Below are positions 50,662 to 59,064 of a stretch of 64,000 nt of DNA, piece after piece. This stretch comes from Streptomyces stelliscabiei. Lineage in GTDB: Bacteria; Actinomycetota; Actinomycetes; Streptomycetales; Streptomycetaceae. The stretch's first letter is position 1. Each line of letters begins with the position of its first letter. Under the pieces are notes generated by a model. That model saw only the letters and a list, made by a program, of their open reading frames with translations. It made no database searches and was not told the DNA's origin. The position numbers were made by a program, and so were the translations under genes. The DNA lies in contig NZ_JADBGF010000001.1 of the NCBI RefSeq assembly GCF_014873495.1, forward strand, positions 4,030,001 to 4,094,000, read 5' to 3'.

Positions 50662-52413
50662 TCAGTACCCGTGGGGAGGCCGGTTGGGGTCGAACTGCTG
50701 GACCCTCCTGGCGAGATTGGACCCGTCGATGGCGACGCCGTACCGGTTGCGGACGTACCGCATCGCGGCGGCGATGCACGCCACCGGGTCATAGATGTTC
50801 ACCGAGGTACCGGGGGCGTGACGCTGGGCGAACGTCTGCGGGATGCACTGCACGATGCCCCGGGAGCACTGGAAATGCGTGAGCGCGCCGTTCAGCCGCA
50901 CGATCCCGTCCCTCCGGTAACCGTCCCCGTAGTCCTTGACCTTGCTGAAGCCGGCAGGTGTCCTGGCGTTGGAGTCCCACAGATTGCACGCGTTGGGGTT
51001 GCCTGACGACTCACGCGAGACGGCCAACGTGAAGCCATTCACCCAGTAGCGGCTCGCCTGGACTCCGGCCGCCCTGCTCGCCTGGTCGATCCACTCCTCC
51101 AGCGTGCCCTCGCCCGTGAACCGGTGGAACGTCACCTGCTTCGGGTCGATCTGACCCAGGTCCTCGATGCCGCCCCCACCCGACGGCCCGCCCGCCGGGA
51201 ACCCTGCACGGACCCGGAACAGCCCGGCGCGCTGCCCGAGTTCCGTCAGCGACTGCATGCCGGGGGTCCCGACGGCGTCGCTGCCGGAGAAGTGCAGCAC
51301 CGTCCGGCGGAACTCGTCGTAGAGGGCCTGGGTCCCGGTTTCGAAGATCCCGCGTTCGTCGGCCACGTCCGTGTGCATGACCTTCTCCAGCCCGTCCTGC
51401 ACCAGCGTCACATCGGCCTTCGGGCCGGCGTCCCCGCCCGGCTGCGCCCGCTCCTCCTCGGCACTGTGCGTCGAGGCCCAGACCACCTGGTTCAGGCTGA
51501 CGAAGGGCTGCTCCGCGGCCGGGGAGGATCCCGCTCGGACGTTGAACAGGTCCGACCGCCTGCCCAGTTCGGCCAGCTCTCCCGCCTGGGGAACGCCGTG
51601 GCCGTTCACGCCGGAGTGCCCCAGTTTCTCCGCACGGAACCGCTCGAAGAGTTCCTGGGTATCCACCTCGAACACGGAGTGCGGGTCGTCCGGGGCGACG
51701 CCCATGACCTTCTCCAGTGCGTCCTGGACGAGAGCGACGTCGTCCGCCGTCGCGCCGTGGCCGTTGCCCGTCACCTGGTCCTCGGCCGTGGGGTGCGTGG
51801 CCGCCCAGGTGATCTGGTGCGCGGACACCCAGGGCAGCGCCTCCTCGGCCTCCGCCGCGAACAGACCGTCGGACTCACGGGAGACGGCGGTGGCCATGTA
51901 GGTGAATCCGGGTCTGTTCTTCAGCCCCGGATCGGCCGTGACGACGCCCTCCTCGAACTGCGGCAGCCCGTATCCATAGAGATGGGAGTCGCGGCGGGCA
52001 CGCTTCTTCAGATACACCCCGTTGCCCTCGGCCGAACCGTTGGCGTTGGTGTTTCCCTCGATGGTGTACGTGTAGTCCGCGTCGTACTTGTGGACGAGTC
52101 CGACGTGCTGCCCTCCCGAAGGGCCGAAGAACACCATCGCCCCGATCGCGGGATAGTACGAGAACCTGCCGCGGCTCTTGTACCAGTTGACCGCCGCGAC
52201 GCAAGAGGCGGTCACAGGAGCCAGGCTCTTCACGCCGGCCTGCTGGAAGGCCCAGGACTGGAAGGTCTGGCACCAGGCCTGGTTCTGGGACCACTCCAGT
52301 CCGGGAACTGCGGGGGAGAACTTCTGATGGTTGTTGTAGTGCCCGTTCGAGAAACCTTCGCGGTATCCCACTTCGGTGGTCTCGATCGCGATGAGGGTGT
52401 CCGTCTGACCCAT
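50662..52413 (-). CDS. CHAP-domain/lytic-transglycosylase cell-wall hydrolase without signal peptide
   Basis: 583 residues. The N-terminal part is CHAP-like: 'NQAWCQTFQSWAFQQAG' (Cys nucleophile near residue 46), 'GAMVFFGPSGGQHVGLVHKYD' with the His, and 'YTIEGNTN'. Next come two tandem ~100-residue repeats beginning 'WVSAHQITWAATH' and 'FVSLNQVVWASTH' and ending 'LFNVRAG'/'LFRVRAG'. The C-terminal ~130 residues resemble a phage-type transglycosylase domain ('NGFTLAVSRESSGNPNACNLWDSNA', 'SRGIVQCIPQTFAQRH'). No signal peptide is present from ATG 52413, which has a GGAGATGG ribosome-binding site. Two lytic domains without a signal suggest phage endolysin or tail-lysin origin, or non-classical release. 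Confidence 0.82.
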   Translation of the reverse strand: MGQTDTLIAIETTEVGYREGFSNGHYNNHQKFSPAVPGLEWSQNQAWCQTFQSWAFQQAGVKSLAPVTASCVAAVNWYKSRGRFSYYPAIGAMVFFGPSGGQHVGLVHKYDADYTYTIEGNTNANGSAEGNGVYLKKRARRDSHLYGYGLPQFEEGVVTADPGLKNRPGFTYMATAVSRESDGLFAAEAEEALPWVSAHQITWAATHPTAEDQVTGNGHGATADDVALVQDALEKVMGVAPDDPHSVFEVDTQELFERFRAEKLGHSGVNGHGVPQAGELAELGRRSDLFNVRAGSSPAAEQPFVSLNQVVWASTHSAEEERAQPGGDAGPKADVTLVQDGLEKVMHTDVADERGIFETGTQALYDEFRRTVLHFSGSDAVGTPGMQSLTELGQRAGLFRVRAGFPAGGPSGGGGIEDLGQIDPKQVTFHRFTGEGTLEEWIDQASRAAGVQASRYWVNGFTLAVSRESSGNPNACNLWDSNARTPAGFSKVKDYGDGYRRDGIVRLNGALTHFQCSRGIVQCIPQTFAQRHAPGTSVNIYDPVACIAAAMRYVRNRYGVAIDGSNLARRVQQFDPNRPPHGY

Positions 52414-52617
52414 CGTGTCCCATCTCCTCTCCCGCGGTGTGCGGGCCCAGGGAACGGGAGGAACACTCAGGCGCGCGAAGGATCGAACACGAGGAACGCA
52501 AGGAAACGCCACGGGGATTCGGCACCTGACACTGGGCTCGCGCGGCTTTCGTTCATGCTATCGCCGGGCCCACGACGCCGCATCTCACCCGCCCGGCGCC
52601 CGAGAAGCCCCCGACTT

Positions 52618-54222
52618 CTACCGCGCGGGCCACGGCACCTGTGACGTCCGGAAGTACCCGATCCCGAGCGCCTCCCACCTCGGCCCCTGCGAAGCGAGCC
52701 GCACCCGGTACCCCGCCCAGTCGAGCGCGGACACCGGCGACCACCCCAACTCCGCGACCCCCGGCAACCGTGGAAACACCATGTACTCCACGTCCGCCGA
52801 GGAATCGATCGTCTCCGTCCACAGCGGCGCCTCGACCCCCCGCACCGCGGCCCCCGGCACCCCCGCCAGATACGCCCCCGGATCCCAGTCGTACGCCCGC
52901 CGCACATCCACGTACCCGGCCCAGTCGAGCCCCAGCGGCGTGTCCTTGTCGTACTTCATGTCGAGGTAGATCCGGTCGGCCGGCGACAGAACGATCCCCG
53001 TCCCGTTCCGCGCGGCGGCGGCCACCCGCTCCTTCTCCTCCGCCTCCGTACCGTCCAGCCCCCAGTACTGCGCGAGAGCGCCCCGCACCGGAGTGGCACC
53101 GGTCAGCTGGTGCCACCCGATGACCGTCTTCCCGTACTTCTCGACCACCGGCTGCACCCGGTCCATGAACGTCGCGTAGTCCTCGTGGCTGGTGGAGTGC
53201 GCCTCGTCACCGCCGATGTGCAGGTACCGCCCCGGCGTGAGCGCGGCCAGCTCCCGTACGACGTCCTCCACGAAGTCGTACGTCACGTCCTTGTCGACGC
53301 ACAGGGAGCTGAAGCCGACCTCGGTGCCGGTGTAGAGCGGCGGCGCGACCCCGTCGCAGTTCAGCTCGGCGTAGGACGCGAGGGCCGCGTTGGTGTGGCC
53401 GGGCAGGTCGATCTCGGGGACGACCTCCAGATGGCGGGAGGCCGCGTACCGGACGATCTCCCGGTAGTCGGCCTTCGTGTAGTACCCGCCGGGACCACCG
53501 CCGACCTGCGTGGAGCCGCCGTACGAGGCCAGCCGCGGCCAGGAGTCGACGGCGATGCGCCAGCCCTGGTCGTCGGAGAGGTGCAGGTGCAGCTTGTTGA
53601 ACTTGTAGAGCGCCAGCTGGTCGATGTAGCGCTTGACCTGGTCCACGCCGAAGAAGTGGCGGGAGACGTCCAGCATGGCGCCGCGCCAGCCGTAGCGCGG
53701 GAGGTCCCTGACGGTGCCGCCCGCGACCAGCCAGGGGCCCGGTTGCACGGAGTCCTTCTCGACGGCGGCGGGCAGCAGCTGACGCAGGGTCTGCACGGCG
53801 TGGAAGAGACCGGCGGGCGCGCGGGCGGTGAGGGTCACCCCGGAGGGGCGGCTCTCCAGGCGGTAGCCCTCCTGGCCGAGACTCGTCTCCTCTGCGGCCA
53901 ACCGCAGGCGGATTCCGGCCTCCTGGCGGTCGGTCACCGGCAGCCGGTATCCCGTCGAGGGCCGCAGGACGCCCGCGAGGTACTCCCCGATCCGGCGGGC
54001 CTCGGGCCCGCCGTCCACGACGATGCGCGCGGCGCCCGTCAGCCGGTACGGCGATCCGGCGGGCCGGACCGAGGCGGGGGCCGGGATGACCTGCCCGAGC
54101 GGGATCGTGACGGCGGCGGCTTGCGTGTTCTCGGACACGGGTGCGGCTCCCACGGCGAACATCCCGGTCGCCACCAGCAGCAGCGAGCCGAGCAGGCGGG
54201 TCGATCTGTGGCGCGGATTCAC
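52618..54222 (-). CDS. secreted glycoside hydrolase family 20 beta-N-acetylhexosaminidase
   Basis: 534 residues with a Sec signal peptide. An N-terminal GH20b domain ('IPAPASVRPAGSPYRL') precedes the catalytic barrel: 'YGWRGAMLDVSRHFFGVDQVKRYIDQLALYKFNKLHLHLSDDQGWRI' region, 'VPEIDLPGHTNAAL' and 'HIGGDEAH' with the catalytic pair Asp339-Glu340, then 'GWHQLTG' and 'EAPLWTE'. It removes N-acetylglucosamine from chitooligosaccharides by substrate-assisted catalysis. GTG 54222 follows GGAGGG. A DasR-type site lies 59 bp upstream, consistent with control by aminosugar phosphates. Confidence 0.95.
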   Translation of the reverse strand: MNPRHRSTRLLGSLLLVATGMFAVGAAPVSENTQAAAVTIPLGQVIPAPASVRPAGSPYRLTGAARIVVDGGPEARRIGEYLAGVLRPSTGYRLPVTDRQEAGIRLRLAAEETSLGQEGYRLESRPSGVTLTARAPAGLFHAVQTLRQLLPAAVEKDSVQPGPWLVAGGTVRDLPRYGWRGAMLDVSRHFFGVDQVKRYIDQLALYKFNKLHLHLSDDQGWRIAVDSWPRLASYGGSTQVGGGPGGYYTKADYREIVRYAASRHLEVVPEIDLPGHTNAALASYAELNCDGVAPPLYTGTEVGFSSLCVDKDVTYDFVEDVVRELAALTPGRYLHIGGDEAHSTSHEDYATFMDRVQPVVEKYGKTVIGWHQLTGATPVRGALAQYWGLDGTEAEEKERVAAAARNGTGIVLSPADRIYLDMKYDKDTPLGLDWAGYVDVRRAYDWDPGAYLAGVPGAAVRGVEAPLWTETIDSSADVEYMVFPRLPGVAELGWSPVSALDWAGYRVRLASQGPRWEALGIGYFRTSQVPWPAR

Positions 54223-54280
54223 GGCGTGCTCCCTCCACCCATCGAACTGTGCGCTCCCCACCCTCGCCCCTGCACCCCCT

Positions 54281-54296
54281 CCAGGTCTAGACCACA
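54281..54296. promoter_or_regulatory. DasR-responsive element (dre)
   Basis: CCAGGTCTAGACCACA contains the perfect palindrome AGGTCTAGACC core and matches the dre consensus ACTGGTCTAGACCAGT at 12 of 16 positions. It lies in the 105-bp gap between the GH20 gene and the divergent DUF4429 gene, so it may affect both. Confidence 0.85.
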
Positions 54297-54327
54297 TTGC
54301 CCCGCAGCCGGTGGAACAATCCTGCGC

Positions 54328-55203
54328 ATGGCGGAAATCATCCAGCGGGACGGCACGTGGACCTTCGACGGCGACACCCTGCGACTGACCCCGGGCCGCG
54401 ACAAGGGCGTGAGCCTGCTCCGCAAGACCCTGGGTGAACTCACCGTTCCCCTGGGCGCGTTGGCGGGCGTCTCCTTCGAGCAGGGAAGGAAGTCGGGACG
54501 GCTGAGGCTGCGGCTGCGCGACGGCTCCGACCCGCTTCTGCAGGCCACCGGCGGCCGGCTCACCGACTCCGACGACCCGTACCAGCTGAGCGTCGACTCC
54601 GACCGGTACGGCGTCGCCGAGTATGTCGTGGACGAGGTGCGTAACGCGCTCCTCCTGGACGAGGTGCCGGGCGACGCGGTGGACACGTATCTGCTCGCCG
54701 GGCCGGCCGTCCCGCTCTCCGTCTCCGCCGGGGACGGCACCGTGAGCTTCGACGGCGACCACGTACGCCTGGAGTGGAACTGGAAGACCGAGGACGCGAA
54801 GGCCTCGTCCGGGCCGCGGACGCTGCCGCTGGCCGACATAGCCGGCGTCGAGTGGCACCCCTCGGTCGGCCTGGAGAACGGCAGCCTACGCTTCACCGTG
54901 CGGAACGCGCCGACCAAGGCCCCGCCCAAGTACGACCCCCACTCCGTGGAGCTGTGGGGCTTCAAGAAGGACCCCCTGATGGCCCTGGTCGCGGCGGCCG
55001 TCCAGGCACGGCTCCCGCACCCCGCGGCCCCGGCGCCGAAACGGCTCGCCCCGTCCCCGTCGCCCCAGGACCGGCCCGCCCCCGAGGTGGACCACGACGC
55101 CCTGCTGCGCCGGCTGCGCGAACTGGGCGACCTCCACCGGTCCGGGGTGCTCACGGACGAGGAGTTCACGAGAGCCAAACAGGCGGTCCTCAAGCGCATC
55201 TGA
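54328..55203 (+). CDS. DUF4429 protein with C-terminal SHOCT domain
   Basis: 291 residues. Two repeats of the DUF4429 pattern: 'GTWTFDGDTLRLTPGRDKG' near residue 8 with 'ELTVPLGALAGVSFEQGRKSGRLRLRLRDG', then 'GTVSFDGDHVRLEWNWKTEDA' near 143 with 'ADIAGVEWHPSVGLENGSLRF'. After a Pro-rich linker the last ~40 residues, 'LLRRLRELGDLHRSGVLTDEEFTRAKQAVLKRI', form a SHOCT (short oligomerisation) helix pair. DUF4429 resembles PH-like/bPH2 beta folds, perhaps lipid or membrane binding (inference). The role is unknown. The ATG is clear. Confidence 0.85.
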   Translation: MAEIIQRDGTWTFDGDTLRLTPGRDKGVSLLRKTLGELTVPLGALAGVSFEQGRKSGRLRLRLRDGSDPLLQATGGRLTDSDDPYQLSVDSDRYGVAEYVVDEVRNALLLDEVPGDAVDTYLLAGPAVPLSVSAGDGTVSFDGDHVRLEWNWKTEDAKASSGPRTLPLADIAGVEWHPSVGLENGSLRFTVRNAPTKAPPKYDPHSVELWGFKKDPLMALVAAAVQARLPHPAAPAPKRLAPSPSPQDRPAPEVDHDALLRRLRELGDLHRSGVLTDEEFTRAKQAVLKRI

Positions 55204-55255
55204 CGCGCGGATGGACCGCCTGCCCGGCACTGCACGGATCAGGTCGACGGGGCCG

Positions 55256-55510
55256 GGAGGCGCGCAGGAGGGCGGCGGCCGGGCCGATCGCGCCGGGCCC
55301 GAACCTCTTGCGGATGCGGTCGCTGACCGCTTCCGCGACCAGCCGGTCCTCCCGCGCTTGGTCGAGGCTGATCTGCTCAGCGACCTGGTCGGCGTCGGCC
55401 AGGTCGTCGCCGCGCAGGGCGAGTCCGGTCAGGCGGCCACGCTGGAGACCGGCGGCGTCGATCAGCCGGTAGGCCAGGGTGCGCAGGTCGTCGTCGTGCG
55501 CGGAAGCTTC
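55256..55510 (-). pseudogene. C-terminal remnant of a Y-family DNA polymerase (DinB-like)
   Basis: On the reverse strand the frame reads 'DDDLRTLAYRLIDAAGLQRG', then 'RLTGLALRGDDLADADQVAEQISLD' and 'RIRKRFGPGAIGPAA', which is the typical end (little-finger domain and tail) of actinobacterial DNA polymerase IV. Nothing of the palm or catalytic carboxylates precedes it; upstream DNA is Arg/Pro-rich noise and GC hairpins (e.g. 55640-55662). So most of the gene has been deleted. The 570-bp gap 55204-55773 holds no other gene. Confidence 0.7.
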
Positions 55511-55773
55511 CGGCAGGCGGCGCGTTCGGGCCGAGGGCATCCGGTCGGTTGCGCGTTCTTCGGGGGGAGGGGCGCCCGGCGGCTTCGCCGCCGTGAGGCG
55601 ATGCCGCCCGCCGGGCTGCACCGGCCGTCCGGCCGACGCGGCCGCCGCCTGTGGCGGCGGCCGGCACGATGCCGATGGCGCCCGGCATCGGCAGACGCGC
55701 GCTGCCCCGGCCGGACGGCCGTCGCCGCCCGCGGGGCGACGCCGCTGATCCGGCCGAAGGGCACCCCGCTGGG

Positions 55774-56562
55774 CTACGCGTTCGGGTCGAACGTGATGCC
55801 CGACGGCATCGCCGCCGTGAGGTTGGACGCGAAACTGCCGTCCTTGAGGCCGAAGTTGGCGCTGCCGAAGTCGTAGGCGACGAGGGTGTCGCGGATGGCG
55901 GTCGACGGGTAGCCGTTCCAGCCGACGAGCGGCGGGTACTGCCAGGTGCCCTTGTGGTTCTCCGGCGGCTCGTCGTTGGAGCCCGCGAGGCGGAAGCAGT
56001 GCGTCCGGATGCCGTCCTTGTGGTAGACGATCTTCGCGTGAGTGCCGTCCCAGCGCACCGACGACGCGGCGTGCACGGTGAAGCCGCCGTGGTTGGAGGT
56101 CGAGACGTACCGGGCCGTGCCGTTCTGCACCCAGACGACGACGTGCTCCCAGTCGTGGCGGTGGCCGCCGATGCTGCTGCCCGCGACCGCCTGGTCCTTC
56201 TCGAAGTAGAGGTCGTACATGATCGCGCACCAGCCGTTGTTGCACTTGTAGCGCGAGTAGCCGTTGGTGTTGTCCAGGTCGGACGCGTCCCGGCAGTCAC
56301 CGCTGAGCGAACCCGTCGGGTTGAGGCCACCGTTGACCGTGCCCGTCGGGCCGATCGCGGGGGTCGGGTAACAGCCGTCCGTGTCGTAGTCGTACGCCGG
56401 CTGCCACGTCTTCTCCAGCGTGTCCGCGTTGGCCGGCAGTGCGGCGGGCGGTGCCGCGTACGCGCTGCCCGCGACACCGACGACCAGCGCGACGGTGGCG
56501 CCCAGGGTGACTGCGGATCTGCGGAAACGACGCGAAGTACGCGTGCGCGAACCTGTCTTCAC
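55774..56562 (-). CDS. secreted NPP1/NLP (Nep1-like, necrosis-inducing) family protein
   Basis: 262 residues with a Sec signal peptide (basic 'TSRRFRRSAVTLG', cleavage near 'SAYA'). The NLP hallmark heptapeptide GHRHDWE is intact at residues 133-139, and its acidic and His residues bind a divalent cation in plant-toxic NLPs. Four Cys in the mature part could give the two conserved disulfides ('DGCYPTP', 'SGDCRD', 'KCNNGWC'). In eukaryotic pathogens and a few bacteria NLPs permeabilise plant membranes via sphingolipids; many Streptomyces have copies of unknown role. It is a single gene. Confidence 0.92.
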   Translation of the reverse strand: MKTGSRTRTSRRFRRSAVTLGATVALVVGVAGSAYAAPPAALPANADTLEKTWQPAYDYDTDGCYPTPAIGPTGTVNGGLNPTGSLSGDCRDASDLDNTNGYSRYKCNNGWCAIMYDLYFEKDQAVAGSSIGGHRHDWEHVVVWVQNGTARYVSTSNHGGFTVHAASSVRWDGTHAKIVYHKDGIRTHCFRLAGSNDEPPENHKGTWQYPPLVGWNGYPSTAIRDTLVAYDFGSANFGLKDGSFASNLTAAMPSGITFDPNA

Positions 56563-57027
56563 TGCGACCTCCTGATGGACCGCGGCGCGGGGGGAGACGG
56601 CCGGGAGCCGGGTGGGGGCACGCCGACGGGGGATGGCATGCGCAGGTCAGGTTCGCCTTACTCGCGGGTAATGCACAAGGGTCGGGAGGTGTCGGAGTGA
56701 TGAAGAATCAATCAATGTGGAAAGCCTGTGGGTTGGCTGTCGGGCCCCGCGACCCGGCGTCACAGCACAGGGAGATATCCGCCACGTAGTTGTCGTGTGC
56801 GAAGTCGCCGCGCACGCCCGCTCGGAGATCGTTCCGCGCCCGCCCGCGTGCATAGTGGTCTCCGCCCCAGTCAAGCGGGGGCATGACAGGTTTCGTCGTC
56901 CGTGCCCACGGCCCGGGGCTGACCGACGCCCACGCGTCGTCCACGACCGGGAGATCTTCCTCCAGGGCCCTTTTACATAGGCTCATCACACTGATCAAGC
57001 AGCTCTCACCAACCAACGGGAGAACCC
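56563..57027. other. 465-bp divergent intergenic region
   Basis: It separates the leftward NLP gene from the rightward TagC-like gene and should hold both promoters. Open frames inside it lack ribosome-binding sites and family motifs. A short A/T-richer stretch ('gatgaagaatcaatcaatgtgg', about 56699-56718) stands out. No terminator hairpin or clear palindrome found. Confidence 0.5.
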
Positions 57028-58008
57028 ATGAACGACGCCTTGAGCCGCCGCACCCTGCTCCGCGCGGGAGGAGGTCTCTCACTGGCCGCGGTAGGGCTCG
57101 GATACGGCACGGGGGCCGCGTCGGCCGCGGTACCGACCTCTCAGCGGTTCACGCTGACCACGACCTCCTCGAACGACCTCTACCGGGGCCGGGCGCTTCG
57201 GGACGGCACGGTGATGCAGAGCTTCGCCTTCGACCAGACCAACCAGCGGTTGTTCGTGGCCCAGTTGCGCCAGGGCTCGGGGGCCGACTCGGGCGACCTG
57301 TGCATCACCGAACTCTCCTGGTCGACCTGGAACGCGATCGGCCACATGTACCTGACGGGCTTCGGCCACGCGGTCTCCATAGGCGCGCAGGCCGTGGGCT
57401 CCTCGACGTATCTGTGGGTCGACGCGGTCGCGGACACCAGCGGCTTCGGACAGCGGCTGGGGCGCTTCAAGTACACCGCCGGCACTACGCTGAGCGCCTC
57501 GTCGTCGGCGGTCACGAAGCACACGCCCGTCTCCTCGGCGAACCGGCACACCTGTGCCATCGACCCCACGCACAATCGCCTGATCGTGCGCTACCGGCCG
57601 ACGGGCTCGGCCACCCACCGCTTCGCCGCGTACGACCTGACCGACGCCACCAACGGCAACTTCGGCAGCCGCCTGGTGGACTTCCAGGAACCGTCCCGGA
57701 TCGACGCCGCGAACTTCCAGGGGTACACGGCATACGGCCAGTACCTGTACTGCCTCACGGGCCACAGCAAGGACGTCACCGGCGAGGCCAACACAGACGC
57801 GGTGCTCTGGAGCGTCAACATGAACACCGGACAGATAGCGGAGGAGTTCCTCACCGGGGCCGGCTCCACCCTCGCCTTCCGTGAACCGGAGGGCATGGCC
57901 GTCTACACCACCGCCGGAGGAGAGCCCCGCCTCTTCTTCGGCTTCGCCTCCGGTGAGGAAGAGGGCGAACGCCTCTCCAACGTCTTCTACAAGAACGTCC
58001 TCGTCTGA
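57028..58008 (+). CDS. exported TagC-like/phage baseplate-like beta-propeller protein
   Basis: 326 residues. A Tat-type leader 'SRRTLLRAGGGLSLAAVGLG' ends near 'ASAA'. The mature part has propeller-like repeats: 'MQSFAFDQTNQRLFVAQL', 'YLWVDAVADTSGFGQRLGRFKY', 'FAAYDLTDATNGNF', 'FQGYTAYGQYLYCLTGH' and 'REPEGMAVYTTAGGEPRLFFGF'. This matches the family labelled teichoic acid biosynthesis protein C, whose fold is shared with receptor-binding proteins of P68-like phages. It probably binds cell-wall or surface glycopolymer. No catalytic residues are evident. Followed by a hairpin terminator. Confidence 0.78.
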   Translation: MNDALSRRTLLRAGGGLSLAAVGLGYGTGAASAAVPTSQRFTLTTTSSNDLYRGRALRDGTVMQSFAFDQTNQRLFVAQLRQGSGADSGDLCITELSWSTWNAIGHMYLTGFGHAVSIGAQAVGSSTYLWVDAVADTSGFGQRLGRFKYTAGTTLSASSSAVTKHTPVSSANRHTCAIDPTHNRLIVRYRPTGSATHRFAAYDLTDATNGNFGSRLVDFQEPSRIDAANFQGYTAYGQYLYCLTGHSKDVTGEANTDAVLWSVNMNTGQIAEEFLTGAGSTLAFREPEGMAVYTTAGGEPRLFFGFASGEEEGERLSNVFYKNVLV

Positions 58009-58015
58009 CGGTCGT

Positions 58016-58042
58016 CCGGTCCGGTCGACCTGGCCGGACCGG
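58016..58042. terminator. GC hairpin terminator after the TagC-like gene
   Basis: Perfect 9-bp stem CCGGTCCGG (58016-58024) with its complement at 58034-58042 and a 9-base loop, 8 bp after the stop codon. Confidence 0.65.
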
Positions 58043-58290
58043 CAGCCCTGAAGTCGCGTCAGACCCACCGGGGAGAAGGGGCTCTCGAGGGATGTACGCG
58101 AAGGCGGAATGGCCGATTTCCCGTGCCTCGTGCGCCTGCCGTGACAGAAAAGCATTCTTGTGGTGAGTGGGAGATCGTGTGACGGTTAGGGAACTGACCT
58201 GTACATGCGGTCAATGCCTGACCAGTGAATTCACCGCATGCGCCGTATCGGAACGGGCCGGTCGACCATCGGCCCGGAATGGGGGAAAAC

Positions 58291-58887
58291 ATGAACGCAT
58301 TGCGTGCATCAGCCGGATCGGTTCTCGCTGCAGGCCTGTTGTTCGGCGGCGTCGTCGCCGTACCGGGACAGGCAGGGGCTGCCGAAGGGACCAACGGACA
58401 CTGCGTGTACAACGTGTCCACGGGTGCTACGGCATGTCACAGCACCTTCCGCGCGGCCGTCGTCGACGCCACCAACGGGAAGGTGACCAACGCGTCGCCC
58501 GTGGCCCGTACAGCCCTTTCCGACACGTCGTTCCTGAGGCGGCTGGAGGGGCCCATGCCCGCGAGGGAGTCCACCGCCGCAGCGGTCGACTACGTCCTGT
58601 CCATCGAGTACGACATCGCCAACCTCAGCCCCTCCGGCGGCTCCCTCACCATCACGGCGGGCGGGCCCTGCGTGGAGGACGGGCAGCGGGACTTCACCGT
58701 GAACGACGTCCGGGACGCCTGGCCCTCGTGGAACGACCGGATCTCGTCCTTCCAGGGCTTCAACACCTGCGACGTCAACCACTACGAGCACCAGGTCCGC
58801 AACGGCGGTGACACCACCGGCCCGAAGCGCTCCATGACGACCATGGGCGACATGTCCAACAAGACGACCGGGCTGACCTTCGGCTGA
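58291..58887 (+). CDS. small secreted protein with crystallin/I36-like motif
   Basis: 198 residues with a Sec signal peptide (cleavage near 'GQAGAA'). The mature protein has four Cys, 'NGHCVYNVSTGATACHSTFRAA' and, in the C-terminal half, 'SWNDRISSFQGFNTCDVNHYEH'. The W-N-D-R-x-S-S stretch resembles the Greek-key motif of beta/gamma crystallins and I36-type peptidase inhibitors. That family link is tentative, as the rest is not recognised. ATG 58291 has a GGGGGA ribosome-binding site. Single gene between two terminators. Confidence 0.72.
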   Translation: MNALRASAGSVLAAGLLFGGVVAVPGQAGAAEGTNGHCVYNVSTGATACHSTFRAAVVDATNGKVTNASPVARTALSDTSFLRRLEGPMPARESTAAAVDYVLSIEYDIANLSPSGGSLTITAGGPCVEDGQRDFTVNDVRDAWPSWNDRISSFQGFNTCDVNHYEHQVRNGGDTTGPKRSMTTMGDMSNKTTGLTFG

Positions 58888-58903
58888 CCCGAGCCGATCG
58901 CCC

Positions 58904-58938
58904 GCCGGGCCGGTGGCGTCCCTTGCCACCGGCCCGGC
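58904..58938. terminator. bidirectional GC hairpin terminator
   Basis: Perfect 14-bp stem GCCGGGCCGGTGGC (58904-58917) with its complement at 58925-58938 and a 7-base loop, between the convergent small secreted protein and metallophosphoesterase genes. Confidence 0.85.
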
Positions 58939-59064
58939 GCACGCGTGTACCGCCGGCGCGAACCCGCGCACCACCGGGACGGCCGGTCGGGCGTGACCCC
59001 GACCGGCCGCATCCCGCACGGGTCGGCATGGCGCTGTCGACGACGAGCGGGCGCACCCACGGCA

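Noticed and set aside
56648..56668. Iron-box-like 'caggttcgccttactcgc' upstream of the NLP gene
   Set aside because: Too many mismatches to the 19-bp consensus and no palindrome.
56708..57082. 124-codon reverse frame ending in a protein-like stretch ('HDNYVADISLCCDAG')
   Set aside because: Third-position G/C use is well below that of real genes here, and the frame overlaps the TagC-like start; judged chance.
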